This document shows positions 51,646 through 59,666 of a stretch of DNA of 64,000 bases, piece by piece. The stretch spans positions 48,144-112,143 of the forward strand of contig DONT01000004.1 in NCBI GenBank assembly GCA_003513765.1, in the 5' to 3' direction. Source of the DNA: Jeotgalicoccus sp. (lineage in GTDB: Bacteria > Bacillota > Bacilli > Staphylococcales > Salinicoccaceae). Every line of letters begins with the position of its first letter. Position 1 is the first letter of the stretch. The position numbers were made by a program, and so were the translations under genes. The notes under the pieces are model-generated. The model was not told the DNA's origin, made no database searches, and saw only the letters and a list, made by a program, of their open reading frames with translations.

Positions 51646-53298
51646 TTATTTTCTTGTATCTTCAATTGCTTCATCGAGTTCATCGGAAAATTCTTTTCTG
51701 ATTTCATCATCGTAGCCGAGAGTATCCTGAAGTAATCTTTCAACGCCGTCGCGGTATTCAAACACATCTTCAATTTCAAAGTAAAGTTTACCGGAGCGGC
51801 GGACGAAAAAATCGGTCGGTTTGATAACCATTTCATGCAGTATGCCGTAAATCACTTCGGCATATAAAGGTTTTGACAAACCGTATTTTTCATTATTATC
51901 ATTCGTAATACCAGCGTATTGATAAACTGCTTCAACATTACTGCCGTATTTCATTGCAAGGTGGTGTCCTTCTTCCAGACTTAGACCGTAACTCGGGGCT
52001 TTACGGCTGATATTATCGACATAGTTTTGATAGCCGACACTGCCTCCGACGTCACCGCCTGAGACCGGTTCGTTTTTAGTAGAGACTTTTTTAATATTCA
52101 TCTTATGATTTTTCTTTAAGTAGTCGGAAACATCATCAACGATTTCCTCTGCCATATGACGATAGCCCGTGAGCTTGCCGCCTGCAATAGTAATGAGACC
52201 GCTCGTGCTGTGCCAGATTTCGTCTTTACGTGAAATATCCGATGCATTTTTACTGCCTGATTGAATGAGCGGACGAATGCCGGCCCATGATGATTCAATC
52301 ATCGACACGTCTGCATTTAATCCTGGGAACATAAAGTTAATGGCATTAATCAGATATTTTTTATCTTCAGCATCAGCTGTCGGATTTGCTTTGTTTTCAC
52401 CGTAAAACGTATCCGTTGTTCCAACGTAAGTTTTACCTGCACGCGGAATGGCAAAAATCATTCGCCCATCTTCTTTAGTATCAAAGTAGACTGCCTGTGT
52501 CAGCGGGAAATCTTCCTGTTTAAAGACGACATGAACACCTTTAGTGTGTACTAAATGTTTCTTCGTCTGTTTACCCAGCTTATCGTTTTTGCGTACTTCA
52601 TCGACCCAAGGTCCGGTTGCATTAACGACGGCCTTACTTTTAATTTCATAGGATTCATTTCTAAGAACATCTTTTGCAATAATGCCGGTAACTGTACCAT
52701 TGTCATATAAAAATCCATCTGCTTTAACGTAATTGATGGCATCGGCTCCATATACAGCAGCTTTTTTCATGACTTCAACAGTGAGTCTCGCATCATCCGT
52801 TTTATATTCAACATAATGACCGCCGCCCTGCAGGCCGTCGGTTTTAATATTCGGAACACGTTCAATGACTTCTTTTTTCGTAAGCATATTTCTGCGCTCA
52901 TTTTTATCTACCTGGGCAAGTGAATCGTACACTTTCAGGCCGAGACTTGTAGTAAATTCACCGAATGTGCCCCCTTTATGAAATGGCAGAAGCATCCATT
53001 CAGGTGTCGTAACGTGCGGTCCATTTTCGTAAACGATGGCGCGTTCACGTCCTGTTTCCCGAACAACATTGACCTGCATTTGTTTTAAGTAGCGAAGACC
53101 GCCGTGAATTAATTTCGTACTTCTGCTGCTTGTACCCTGGGAGAAATCCTGCATTTCAACAAGCGCTACATTCAAACCGCGCATAGATGCATCGAGGGCA
53201 ATCCCGGCGCCTGTAATTCCGCCGCCAATTATTAGTAAATCGTATTCAAATTTCGACATATGATCGAGCTGGTGCTTGCGTGTAAGTGCGTTTAACAT
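51646..53298 (-). CDS. glpD: Aerobic glycerol-3-phosphate dehydrogenase (GlpD)
   Basis: 550 residues. FAD Rossmann motif LLIIGGGITGAGIALDA (21-37), the GTSSRSTKLIHGGLRYL substrate/cofactor loop (about 58-74), and a C-terminal DAO_C-type helical domain from about 400. Membrane-associated enzyme passing electrons from glycerol 3-phosphate to menaquinone, complementary to NDH-2. Lies 31 bases after glpK on the same strand with an AGGAGG site, so they form one operon. The glycerol facilitator glpF is not here. Confidence 0.95.
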   Translation of the reverse strand: MLNALTRKHQLDHMSKFEYDLLIIGGGITGAGIALDASMRGLNVALVEMQDFSQGTSSRSTKLIHGGLRYLKQMQVNVVRETGRERAIVYENGPHVTTPEWMLLPFHKGGTFGEFTTSLGLKVYDSLAQVDKNERRNMLTKKEVIERVPNIKTDGLQGGGHYVEYKTDDARLTVEVMKKAAVYGADAINYVKADGFLYDNGTVTGIIAKDVLRNESYEIKSKAVVNATGPWVDEVRKNDKLGKQTKKHLVHTKGVHVVFKQEDFPLTQAVYFDTKEDGRMIFAIPRAGKTYVGTTDTFYGENKANPTADAEDKKYLINAINFMFPGLNADVSMIESSWAGIRPLIQSGSKNASDISRKDEIWHSTSGLITIAGGKLTGYRHMAEEIVDDVSDYLKKNHKMNIKKVSTKNEPVSGGDVGGSVGYQNYVDNISRKAPSYGLSLEEGHHLAMKYGSNVEAVYQYAGITNDNNEKYGLSKPLYAEVIYGILHEMVIKPTDFFVRRSGKLYFEIEDVFEYRDGVERLLQDTLGYDDEIRKEFSDELDEAIEDTRK

Positions 53299-53329
53299 AA
53301 TTCTCCTCCTGTATTATAAAACTTTATCA

Positions 53330-54826
53330 TCAATCTGGTTTGAACATCTGTGTCGCACGGACGGCACTCTGCCATCCGCTGTACAGCGACTCACGTTTAT
53401 CATCGCCCATCAGCGGTGTAAATGTAGAATCTGTTTTACTGAGTTCCTGCAGTGCTTCCTGAGACTCAAAAAATCCTGTTGCAAGACCTGAAAGATAAGC
53501 AGCGCCGAGCGCAGTTGATTCCAATATTTCCGGACGCTCAACTTTTGTCTGTAAAATATCCGACTGAAACTGCATAAGGAAGTTGTTGGCAGAAGCACCG
53601 CCGTCTACCCGCAGTCTGTCGATTTTAATGTCTGCATCCAGCTGCATTGCATCGAGGACATCTTTCGTCTGATAAGCAACAGCTTCAAGAGTTGCACGGC
53701 TGATATGTGCTTTCGTTGCACCGCGGCTCAGTCCGAACATCGCACCCCGGGCTTCTGAATCCCAGTAGGGTGCTCCGAGACCAGTAAATGCGGGGACGAC
53801 ATAGACTCCTGCCGAAGAGTCCACTTCCAGTGCATACCGTTCGCTCGTTTTAGAATCGCTGAAAAATTCGAGACTGTCACGGAGCCATTGAATAGCACTG
53901 CCGGCAACAAAAATAGAACCTTCCAGTGCATAATTTACCTTGCCGTTAATACCGACAGCGATTGTCGTTAACAGTCCGTTACTGCTTGAAGTCGGTTCCT
54001 CACCTGTGTTCAAAAGCAAGAAACAGCCCGTCCCATACGTATTCTTTGCATCACCTTCATTGAAGCACGTCTGGCCAAACAGCGCTGCCTGCTGATCCCC
54101 GGCAATGCCGGCAATTGGAATGTTATAACCGAAAAAGTGAGACTTTGTCGTGTAGCCGTAAACTTCACTTGATGACTTCACTTCCGGCAGCATGTGAGCA
54201 GGTATATTTAATATCGATAAAAGTTCTTCATCCCATTTGAGATCATATATATTGTATAAGAGGGTGCGGCTCGCGTTTGTATAGTCCGTTACATGAGTAG
54301 CACCTTCAGTGAACTTCCATATAATCCAGCTGTCTATTGTGCCGAATAAAAGGTCCCCGCTGTCAGCTTTCTCTTTAGCGCCGTCGACATTGTCGAGAAT
54401 CCATTTAATTTTAGTTCCTGAAAAATAAGGATCAATTAAAAGTCCGGTCTTTTCTCTGAAAAGTGATTCATAACCTTGTTCTTTTAAATCAAAACAAATA
54501 TCCGCTGTCTGCCTGGATTGCCAGACAATCGCATTATAAATAGGCAGCCCGGTATTTTTATCCCAGACCACTGCAGTTTCCCGCTGATTTGTAATGCCGA
54601 TTGAATCGATTTCTGCCGGCGTAATATTGTTTTCAATCATTACACCGGCGACGACTGACAGCACAGAACTCCATATTTCATTTGCGTTATGTTCAACCCA
54701 GCCGGAGCGGGGGAAGTACTGTGTAAATTCCCGCTGATTTGCCGCGGCAATTTTACCTTCCTTATCGATGAGGACAGCACGTGTACTCGTCGTGCCCTGA
54801 TCGATGGACATGACATATTTCTTCAT
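53330..54826 (-). CDS. glpK: Glycerol kinase (GlpK)
   Basis: 498 residues, FGGY kinase. ATP-binding DQGTTSTRA (9-17), and FGGY signature regions around GIAGDQQAALFGQ (about 240-252) and VDGGASANNFLMQFQSDIL. His230 in SHFFGYN aligns with the His phosphorylated by HPr in enterococcal and staphylococcal glycerol kinases, so PTS-dependent activation is expected. First gene of glpK-glpD; a probable promoter TTTAAC-16-TATACT lies upstream. Confidence 0.96.
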   Translation of the reverse strand: MKKYVMSIDQGTTSTRAVLIDKEGKIAAANQREFTQYFPRSGWVEHNANEIWSSVLSVVAGVMIENNITPAEIDSIGITNQRETAVVWDKNTGLPIYNAIVWQSRQTADICFDLKEQGYESLFREKTGLLIDPYFSGTKIKWILDNVDGAKEKADSGDLLFGTIDSWIIWKFTEGATHVTDYTNASRTLLYNIYDLKWDEELLSILNIPAHMLPEVKSSSEVYGYTTKSHFFGYNIPIAGIAGDQQAALFGQTCFNEGDAKNTYGTGCFLLLNTGEEPTSSSNGLLTTIAVGINGKVNYALEGSIFVAGSAIQWLRDSLEFFSDSKTSERYALEVDSSAGVYVVPAFTGLGAPYWDSEARGAMFGLSRGATKAHISRATLEAVAYQTKDVLDAMQLDADIKIDRLRVDGGASANNFLMQFQSDILQTKVERPEILESTALGAAYLSGLATGFFESQEALQELSKTDSTFTPLMGDDKRESLYSGWQSAVRATQMFKPD

Positions 54827-54867
54827 ATAATATAACCTCCAAAAAAGGTGAAATTGAATATAAAATT

Positions 54868-54895
54868 AGTATACCCGTTTTATAGTAAAGTTAAA
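54868..54895 (-). promoter_or_regulatory. Candidate glpKD promoter
   Basis: Minus strand TTTAAC (54890-54895), 16-base spacer, TATACT (54868-54873). No GlpP-type leader terminator or cre box is seen in the short leader. Confidence 0.4.
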
Positions 54896-54900
54896 AAAAC

Positions 54901-54933
54901 AAATAAAAAAACCGGATTTCATATGAAATCCAG
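54901..54933 (-). terminator. Terminator of the DUF2929 gene
   Basis: Minus strand: palindromic stem CTGGATTTCA/TGAAATCCGG (54912-54933), then seven T and an A/T tail. Confidence 0.88.
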
Positions 54934-54934
54934 T

Positions 54935-55132
54935 TTAGTGTTCTTCGCCTGCATTAGGATCTGCTGACATTTTAGTCAATCCATCAAGAATGAAGATTGA
55001 TAATGTAATGATTACAGCTAAAACTACACCGATCCAGAAGTTTAAAGGACCGCCGCCTGCAAGACTATTAAGTATGAAGTTAACCATCTGTGTAAGCATG
55101 AATGCCCATAAAAATGTAACGAGATATCTCAT
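54935..55132 (-). CDS. DUF2929 small membrane protein (YjzD-like)
   Basis: 65 residues with two membrane helices (about 5-24 and 31-51) and a short acidic tail. The MRYLVTFLWAFML start and position near fabH-fabF match the DUF2929/YjzD family of bacilli and staphylococci. Function unknown. Own terminator; the promoter must lie in the 309-base gap upstream. Confidence 0.8.
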   Translation of the reverse strand: MRYLVTFLWAFMLTQMVNFILNSLAGGGPLNFWIGVVLAVIITLSIFILDGLTKMSADPNAGEEH

Positions 55133-55218
55133 TATCGAGAAGCCTCCGATTTAACGTATTTTATACACTCATTTTACATGAATAAGTATATAAAGTACAG
55201 TATGAAAAAAATAATTCA

Positions 55219-55232
55219 TGAAAACGCTTGCA
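55219..55232 (+). promoter_or_regulatory. cre site (CcpA) upstream of opp
   Basis: TGAAAACGCTTGCA fits TGWAARCGYTWNCW at all 14 positions. It lies about 115 bases before the predicted opp promoter and about 87 bases before the DUF2929 start, so either unit could be the target. Confidence 0.7.
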
Positions 55233-55333
55233 ATATTGAAGGCGGTCTCATAAAATAAGGATGCAAGTGATTATGCATTAGTGTATATTAATAAATTTAA
55301 TACAGAAAGTTTGTAATTTTTAGACAATTCATA

Positions 55334-55362
55334 TTGCCTTTTTGACAGTGGCTCTATACAAT
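55334..55362 (+). promoter_or_regulatory. Candidate opp promoter
   Basis: TTGCCT (55334-55339), 17-base spacer, TACAAT (55357-55362). A TTGACA at 55342-55347 has no well-spaced -10. Confidence 0.4.
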
Positions 55363-55441
55363 AGAAAAACAAACATAAGATTTTACATAATTTGAAAAAA
55401 GAGAAAAAGTTTTGACAAAGGGAAAGTTAAGGTGATTATAA

Positions 55442-56491
55442 GTGGGAGAAGAGCTACTCAGCATTAAAAATTTGACGACATCCTTTAAAATCGATGGAAC
55501 TTATTATCCAGCTGTTGACGGGGTATCACTGGACATCAAGCCAAATGAAGTGGTGGCGCTCGTAGGAGAGTCGGGATCAGGCAAAAGTGCGACGGCATTT
55601 TCATTAATGAAACTTCACAGAAACGCACGCATTGAAGGCCAGGTAGATTTTAATGGGAAAAATCTGCTGCAGTTTAATGAAAAAAAGATGAACAATATAC
55701 GCGGCGGCGAAATGGCTATGATCTTCCAGGATCCTATGACAGCGCTGAACCCGTTAATGAAAATAAAGCTTCAGATAATAGAAACTTTGAAAATACATAA
55801 GACAAAAGCTAAAAGTGAAAGAGAAAGCTATGCAATTGAATTACTGTCAAGAGTAGGAATACCGAATCCGGAACGTGTCGGAGAAGCGTTCCCGCACGAA
55901 CTGTCAGGCGGTATGCGACAGCGTGTTGTTATTGCAATTGCGATTGCGAACAGACCGCGTCTCCTGATTGCAGATGAACCAACGACAGCACTGGACGTAA
56001 CGATTCAGGCACAGATTCTCGATTTAATCAGAGAATTGCAGGAAGACTTAAACTCGGGCGTACTGCTGATTACACATGATCTTGGTGTCGTAGCGGAAAT
56101 GGCGGACCGGGTAGCTGTAATGTATGCCGGACAGATTGTAGAAATTGCACCGGTGAGAGAATTATTTAAAGATCCGAAACATCCGTATACACGTTCTCTG
56201 TTAAACTCACTGCCGAACGAAGCTCAAATGGGCAGCAAACTTCACGTTATTGAAGGCGTTGTACCGTCACTGAATAAAATGGACAGAGATTCATGCCGGT
56301 TTGCACCGCGCATTCCGTGGATTCCGAATGAATCACATGAACATAATCCGGAGCTTCGGGAAATCAGTCCGGGACATTTTGTCCGCTGTACTTGCTATAA
56401 AGACTTCTATTTAAAAACTGATACAGATATCGGACTTGAGCTAGAACAGCAGCAGATGGAAATTGATGCGGCAGAAGAGGTGAAAGAATGA
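55442..56491 (+). CDS. oppD: Oligopeptide ABC transporter ATPase OppD
   Basis: 349 residues. Walker A GESGSGKSA (42-50), signature LSGGMRQRV (near 155), Walker B LLIADEPTTALD, and the OppD/DppD C-terminal extension with HPYTRSLLNSLP (near 245) and a cysteine cluster (C near 283, 318, 320) that in relatives binds Fe-S or is structural. GTG start with AAGGTGA upstream. One of two ATPases energising peptide import; ATGA overlap with oppF. Confidence 0.93.
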   Translation: MGEELLSIKNLTTSFKIDGTYYPAVDGVSLDIKPNEVVALVGESGSGKSATAFSLMKLHRNARIEGQVDFNGKNLLQFNEKKMNNIRGGEMAMIFQDPMTALNPLMKIKLQIIETLKIHKTKAKSERESYAIELLSRVGIPNPERVGEAFPHELSGGMRQRVVIAIAIANRPRLLIADEPTTALDVTIQAQILDLIRELQEDLNSGVLLITHDLGVVAEMADRVAVMYAGQIVEIAPVRELFKDPKHPYTRSLLNSLPNEAQMGSKLHVIEGVVPSLNKMDRDSCRFAPRIPWIPNESHEHNPELREISPGHFVRCTCYKDFYLKTDTDIGLELEQQQMEIDAAEEVKE

Positions 56492-57420
56492 CTAACCTTC
56501 TCGAAATAAACAATTTAAAAGTGTATTACCCGATAAAAGGCGGTTTTTTCAACACTGTTAAGGACCATGTCAAAGCAGTTGACGGTGTGTCGCTGACGAT
56601 ACCTCAGGGAACTTCTTACGGACTTGTTGGAGAATCCGGTTCAGGTAAGACGACGACAGGCAAAGCAGTTATCGGTTTGAATCATATCACGGAAGGAGAA
56701 ATCCTGTTTGACGGCAAGGCGATTAGCGGCAGCGGGAAATCTGTTGAAAACAGTAAGGAAATTCAAATGATTTTCCAGGATCCATACTCTTCATTAAATG
56801 TACGTAAGCGTGTATTTGATATCGTCAGCGAGCCGATTAGAAATTATCACAAACGTACAAAAGATGAACTGATTGCTGAAGTGCTCGGTCTGCTGCAGAA
56901 AGTCGGTTTGCCGCCGGGCTCACTGTACAAGTATCCGCATGAATTCTCAGGCGGACAAAGACAGAGAATCGGTGTAGCGCGTGCAATTGCCCTGAATCCA
57001 AAGCTGATTATTGCAGATGAACCGGTTTCAGCACTAGATGTGTCAGTACAGGCACAGGTCCTTAACTTTATGCAGGATATTCAGGAAGAATTGGATTTAA
57101 CGATGCTGTTTATCGCGCATGACCTAGGCGTTGTACGGCACATGTGCCAGCATATCGGCATTATGTATCAGGGACGTCTCGTTGAAGAAGGCACAGCGGA
57201 GGACATTTTCAACAATCCTCAGCATCTGTATACGAAGCGTTTAATCGCTGCGATTCCAGATACAAATGTAGATAAAATTGATGAAAATCTGCATATTCGC
57301 CAATCGGTGAAAGAAGAATACGATCAGCATTTCCATGAATATTTAGATGAAGATGGCAGAGCATTGCCGCTGATAGACATTTCGGCGACACATAAAGCAG
57401 CACTGCCTCAGAAGGGGTGA
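56488..57420 (+). CDS. oppF: Oligopeptide ABC transporter ATPase OppF
   Basis: 310 residues. Walker A GESGSGKTT (48-56), Q-loop in MIFQDPYSSLN, signature FSGGQRQRIGVARA (near 159-172), Walker B LIIADEPVSALD, H-loop in FIAHDLGVV. The YPIKGGFF start is typical of OppF/AppF. Partner of OppD. The start overlaps the oppD stop by four bases; 8 bases separate it from oppB. Confidence 0.94.
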   Translation: MTNLLEINNLKVYYPIKGGFFNTVKDHVKAVDGVSLTIPQGTSYGLVGESGSGKTTTGKAVIGLNHITEGEILFDGKAISGSGKSVENSKEIQMIFQDPYSSLNVRKRVFDIVSEPIRNYHKRTKDELIAEVLGLLQKVGLPPGSLYKYPHEFSGGQRQRIGVARAIALNPKLIIADEPVSALDVSVQAQVLNFMQDIQEELDLTMLFIAHDLGVVRHMCQHIGIMYQGRLVEEGTAEDIFNNPQHLYTKRLIAAIPDTNVDKIDENLHIRQSVKEEYDQHFHEYLDEDGRALPLIDISATHKAALPQKG

Positions 57421-57428
57421 ATGGCTGA

Positions 57429-58391
57429 ATGTTAAAATTTACTATAAGACGGTTGATTATATCGTTTCCGCAAATTATTTTATTAAGTATTTTAGTATTT
57501 TTCCTTGGATCTTTAATGCCGGGAGATGCTTTAAGCGGTCTGATTGACCCGACAGTGCCAATCGAACAGATTGAACGTCTGCGTGAGCAGATGGGCTTAA
57601 ACAATCCGTGGTACATACAGTACAGAGACTGGATATTTGCAATGCTTCAGGGGGACTTCGGTACTTCATTCTTTAAACAGCAGCCGGTGCTTGATGTTAT
57701 CGGGGACAGAATGCTGAACACAATATGGCTGTCGTTATTCTCAGCAGTATTAATATACTTAATCGGTATTCCATTAGGCCTTGTTTCAGGAAGATGGAAC
57801 GACTCACCTCTCGACAGTCTGATTACTGGTTACACATACTTAGGGTTTGCAACACCAACATTTATTTTCGGTTTAGTTTTACTGCTGGTATTTGGCTACA
57901 CGCTGGGCTGGTTCCCTACAGGCGGTTCAGTCGGGGCAGGTATTACGCCGGGTACATTTGAATATGTAGTCAGTAAGATTCAGCACCTTATACTGCCGAG
58001 TTTCGCAATAGCTCTAATCGGGCTGGTCGGTACAGTGCAGTACTTGCGGAGCGGTATTATTGAAACTAAACAAAAAGACTTCATCACTTTAGCACGTGCT
58101 AAAGGGGTAACAGAAGGTAAAGTGTATACAAGACACATTTTCAGAAACTCAATTTTACCGATTGCTGCATTCTTCGGTTATGAAATCACTGCATTATTGG
58201 GCGGATCGCTGTTTATCGAAACAATCTACGGCTATCCGGGCATGGGACGATTGTTCCTTGAATCAATATCAATCCGTGATTTCTCAGTAGCAAACGTACT
58301 TATACTTATGTACGGAATGCTCGCGATCATCGGTACATTATTGTCAGATATTATTTTAAGTATAGTGGATCCGCGTATCCGCATTAAGTAA
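57429..58391 (+). CDS. oppB: Oligopeptide ABC transporter permease OppB
   Basis: 320 residues, six membrane helices. N-terminal MLKFTIRRLIISFPQIILLSI helix, and the coupling motif EFITLARAKGVTEGKVYTRHIFRN-like KDFITLARAKG (about 215-225) that docks on the ATPases. Forms the channel with OppC. Order in this operon is D-F-B-C-A. RBS GGGGTGAATGG upstream of the ATG. Confidence 0.93.
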   Translation: MLKFTIRRLIISFPQIILLSILVFFLGSLMPGDALSGLIDPTVPIEQIERLREQMGLNNPWYIQYRDWIFAMLQGDFGTSFFKQQPVLDVIGDRMLNTIWLSLFSAVLIYLIGIPLGLVSGRWNDSPLDSLITGYTYLGFATPTFIFGLVLLLVFGYTLGWFPTGGSVGAGITPGTFEYVVSKIQHLILPSFAIALIGLVGTVQYLRSGIIETKQKDFITLARAKGVTEGKVYTRHIFRNSILPIAAFFGYEITALLGGSLFIETIYGYPGMGRLFLESISIRDFSVANVLILMYGMLAIIGTLLSDIILSIVDPRIRIK

Positions 58392-58404
58392 GGAGGGGTG
58401 TATA

Positions 58405-59493
58405 TTGGCTAACGAAAGAGAAAACAAAAACAGATTAAAAGATAATCAAAAAGACACGTACAAGTTCAATGAAGAGTCGGAAAACAGAGAACACACCCCG
58501 CCTGAAAAGGGGGATGCGTTTTCACTGCGTGATAAAGACAGCAGTGAAAGTAAAGAGCTCGATATGAGCGTTAAAGCAGATTTACCGCACGGTGCAGTGG
58601 GGCACGGTGCACTGGATATGAAAAACCTGCCGCGCTCTAAACCGGGCTGGAAAATAATATTTGAAGAATTAATTAACGATAAACTCGCATTATTCTCACT
58701 GATAATTTTAGTTATTATTACATCTTATGTATTTGGTCTAACAATGTTCCTGAATCAGGCGGCAATCGTCAAGGTCGATTTATTCGCAATTAACCAGCCG
58801 CCAAATGATGACTTTAGACTCGGAACAGACTACGGCGGACGAGATATCTTCGGACAGCTTATTATCGGAACGAGAAACTCTCTCGCTATCGGTTTCCTCG
58901 TCACGGCATTAAGTGTCGGTTTCGGAATCGTCTACGGTGTTGTTTCAGGTTATTTCGGCGGACATATTGATAACGCCATGATGCGTGTTGTTGACTTCTT
59001 CATGGTACTGCCTTTCCTGATGATCGTAGTTGTATTTGTAACAATCGTTCCTTCATATGATATCTGGACGTTTTCATTAATTATGGCAGCCTTCCTGTGG
59101 ACAGGAACAGCCAGACTGATACGTTCAGTGGCAATGCAGGAAAAAGAGCTCGATTATATTAATGCATCCAGAACGCTTGGAAGCTCGCACATTAAAATAA
59201 TTTTCAAGCAGCTGATGCCAAATATGGTTGGTCTGATTATAGTTAACGCGACACTGTCATTAGCGGCGAATATCGGGATTGAATCGGGACTGTCATTTAT
59301 CGGTTTCGGTTTCCCGGAAAGTACACCGTCACTCGGTACACTGATGGCATATGCAATTCAGACACAGACCCTGCAGAACAGATGGTGGATTTGGGCACCT
59401 GCTGCAATACTTATTTTAATCTTAATGCTATGTGTAAGAAACATCGGAGAAGCGTTCAGACGTGCCGGGGATGCCCGTCAGCGCAATGCATAA
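58405..59493 (+). CDS. oppC: Oligopeptide ABC transporter permease OppC with long hydrophilic N-terminal extension
   Basis: 362 residues. Residues 1 to about 85 are highly charged and likely disordered (rich in Glu, Lys, Asp, Asn, Ser, without hydrophobic segment); the permease proper begins near 88 with KIIFEELINDKLALFSLIILV. Six membrane helices follow, with the LGTDYGGRDIFGQLI loop and the EAA coupling motif KELDYINASRTLGSSH (about 250-265). Most OppC proteins have a shorter N-terminus of about 30-50 residues. TTG start at 58405 after AAGGAGGGG. Confidence 0.9.
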   Translation: MANERENKNRLKDNQKDTYKFNEESENREHTPPEKGDAFSLRDKDSSESKELDMSVKADLPHGAVGHGALDMKNLPRSKPGWKIIFEELINDKLALFSLIILVIITSYVFGLTMFLNQAAIVKVDLFAINQPPNDDFRLGTDYGGRDIFGQLIIGTRNSLAIGFLVTALSVGFGIVYGVVSGYFGGHIDNAMMRVVDFFMVLPFLMIVVVFVTIVPSYDIWTFSLIMAAFLWTGTARLIRSVAMQEKELDYINASRTLGSSHIKIIFKQLMPNMVGLIIVNATLSLAANIGIESGLSFIGFGFPESTPSLGTLMAYAIQTQTLQNRWWIWAPAAILILILMLCVRNIGEAFRRAGDARQRNA

Positions 59494-59666
59494 TCAAATA
59501 ACAAAATTTTCTAAAAATTTATTGTAAAAATGTATAACTATGCTAATATGAATATTAAGAAAACTTAACAAACATATTATGGAAGAAATTGAACTATGGT
59601 ACTAAGGTTCGGATCTCTGAACTTTGTATATATATCAAGCAATAAAAAAACGAAGGAGGAAATAAA

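Larger units (their letters stand above)
55133..55441. other. Divergent intergenic region with cre site and opp promoter
   Basis: 309 bases without a gene. It holds the start signals of the DUF2929 gene (minus), a full cre match at 55219-55232, and a probable opp promoter at 55334-55362. The remainder is AT-rich; I see no riboswitch or further repeat. Confidence 0.7.

Noticed and set aside
55412..55440. Promoter with TTGACA at 55412 just before oppD
   Set aside because: A matching -10 would overlap the ribosome site and leave no leader; the earlier TTGCCT/TACAAT pair is better placed.
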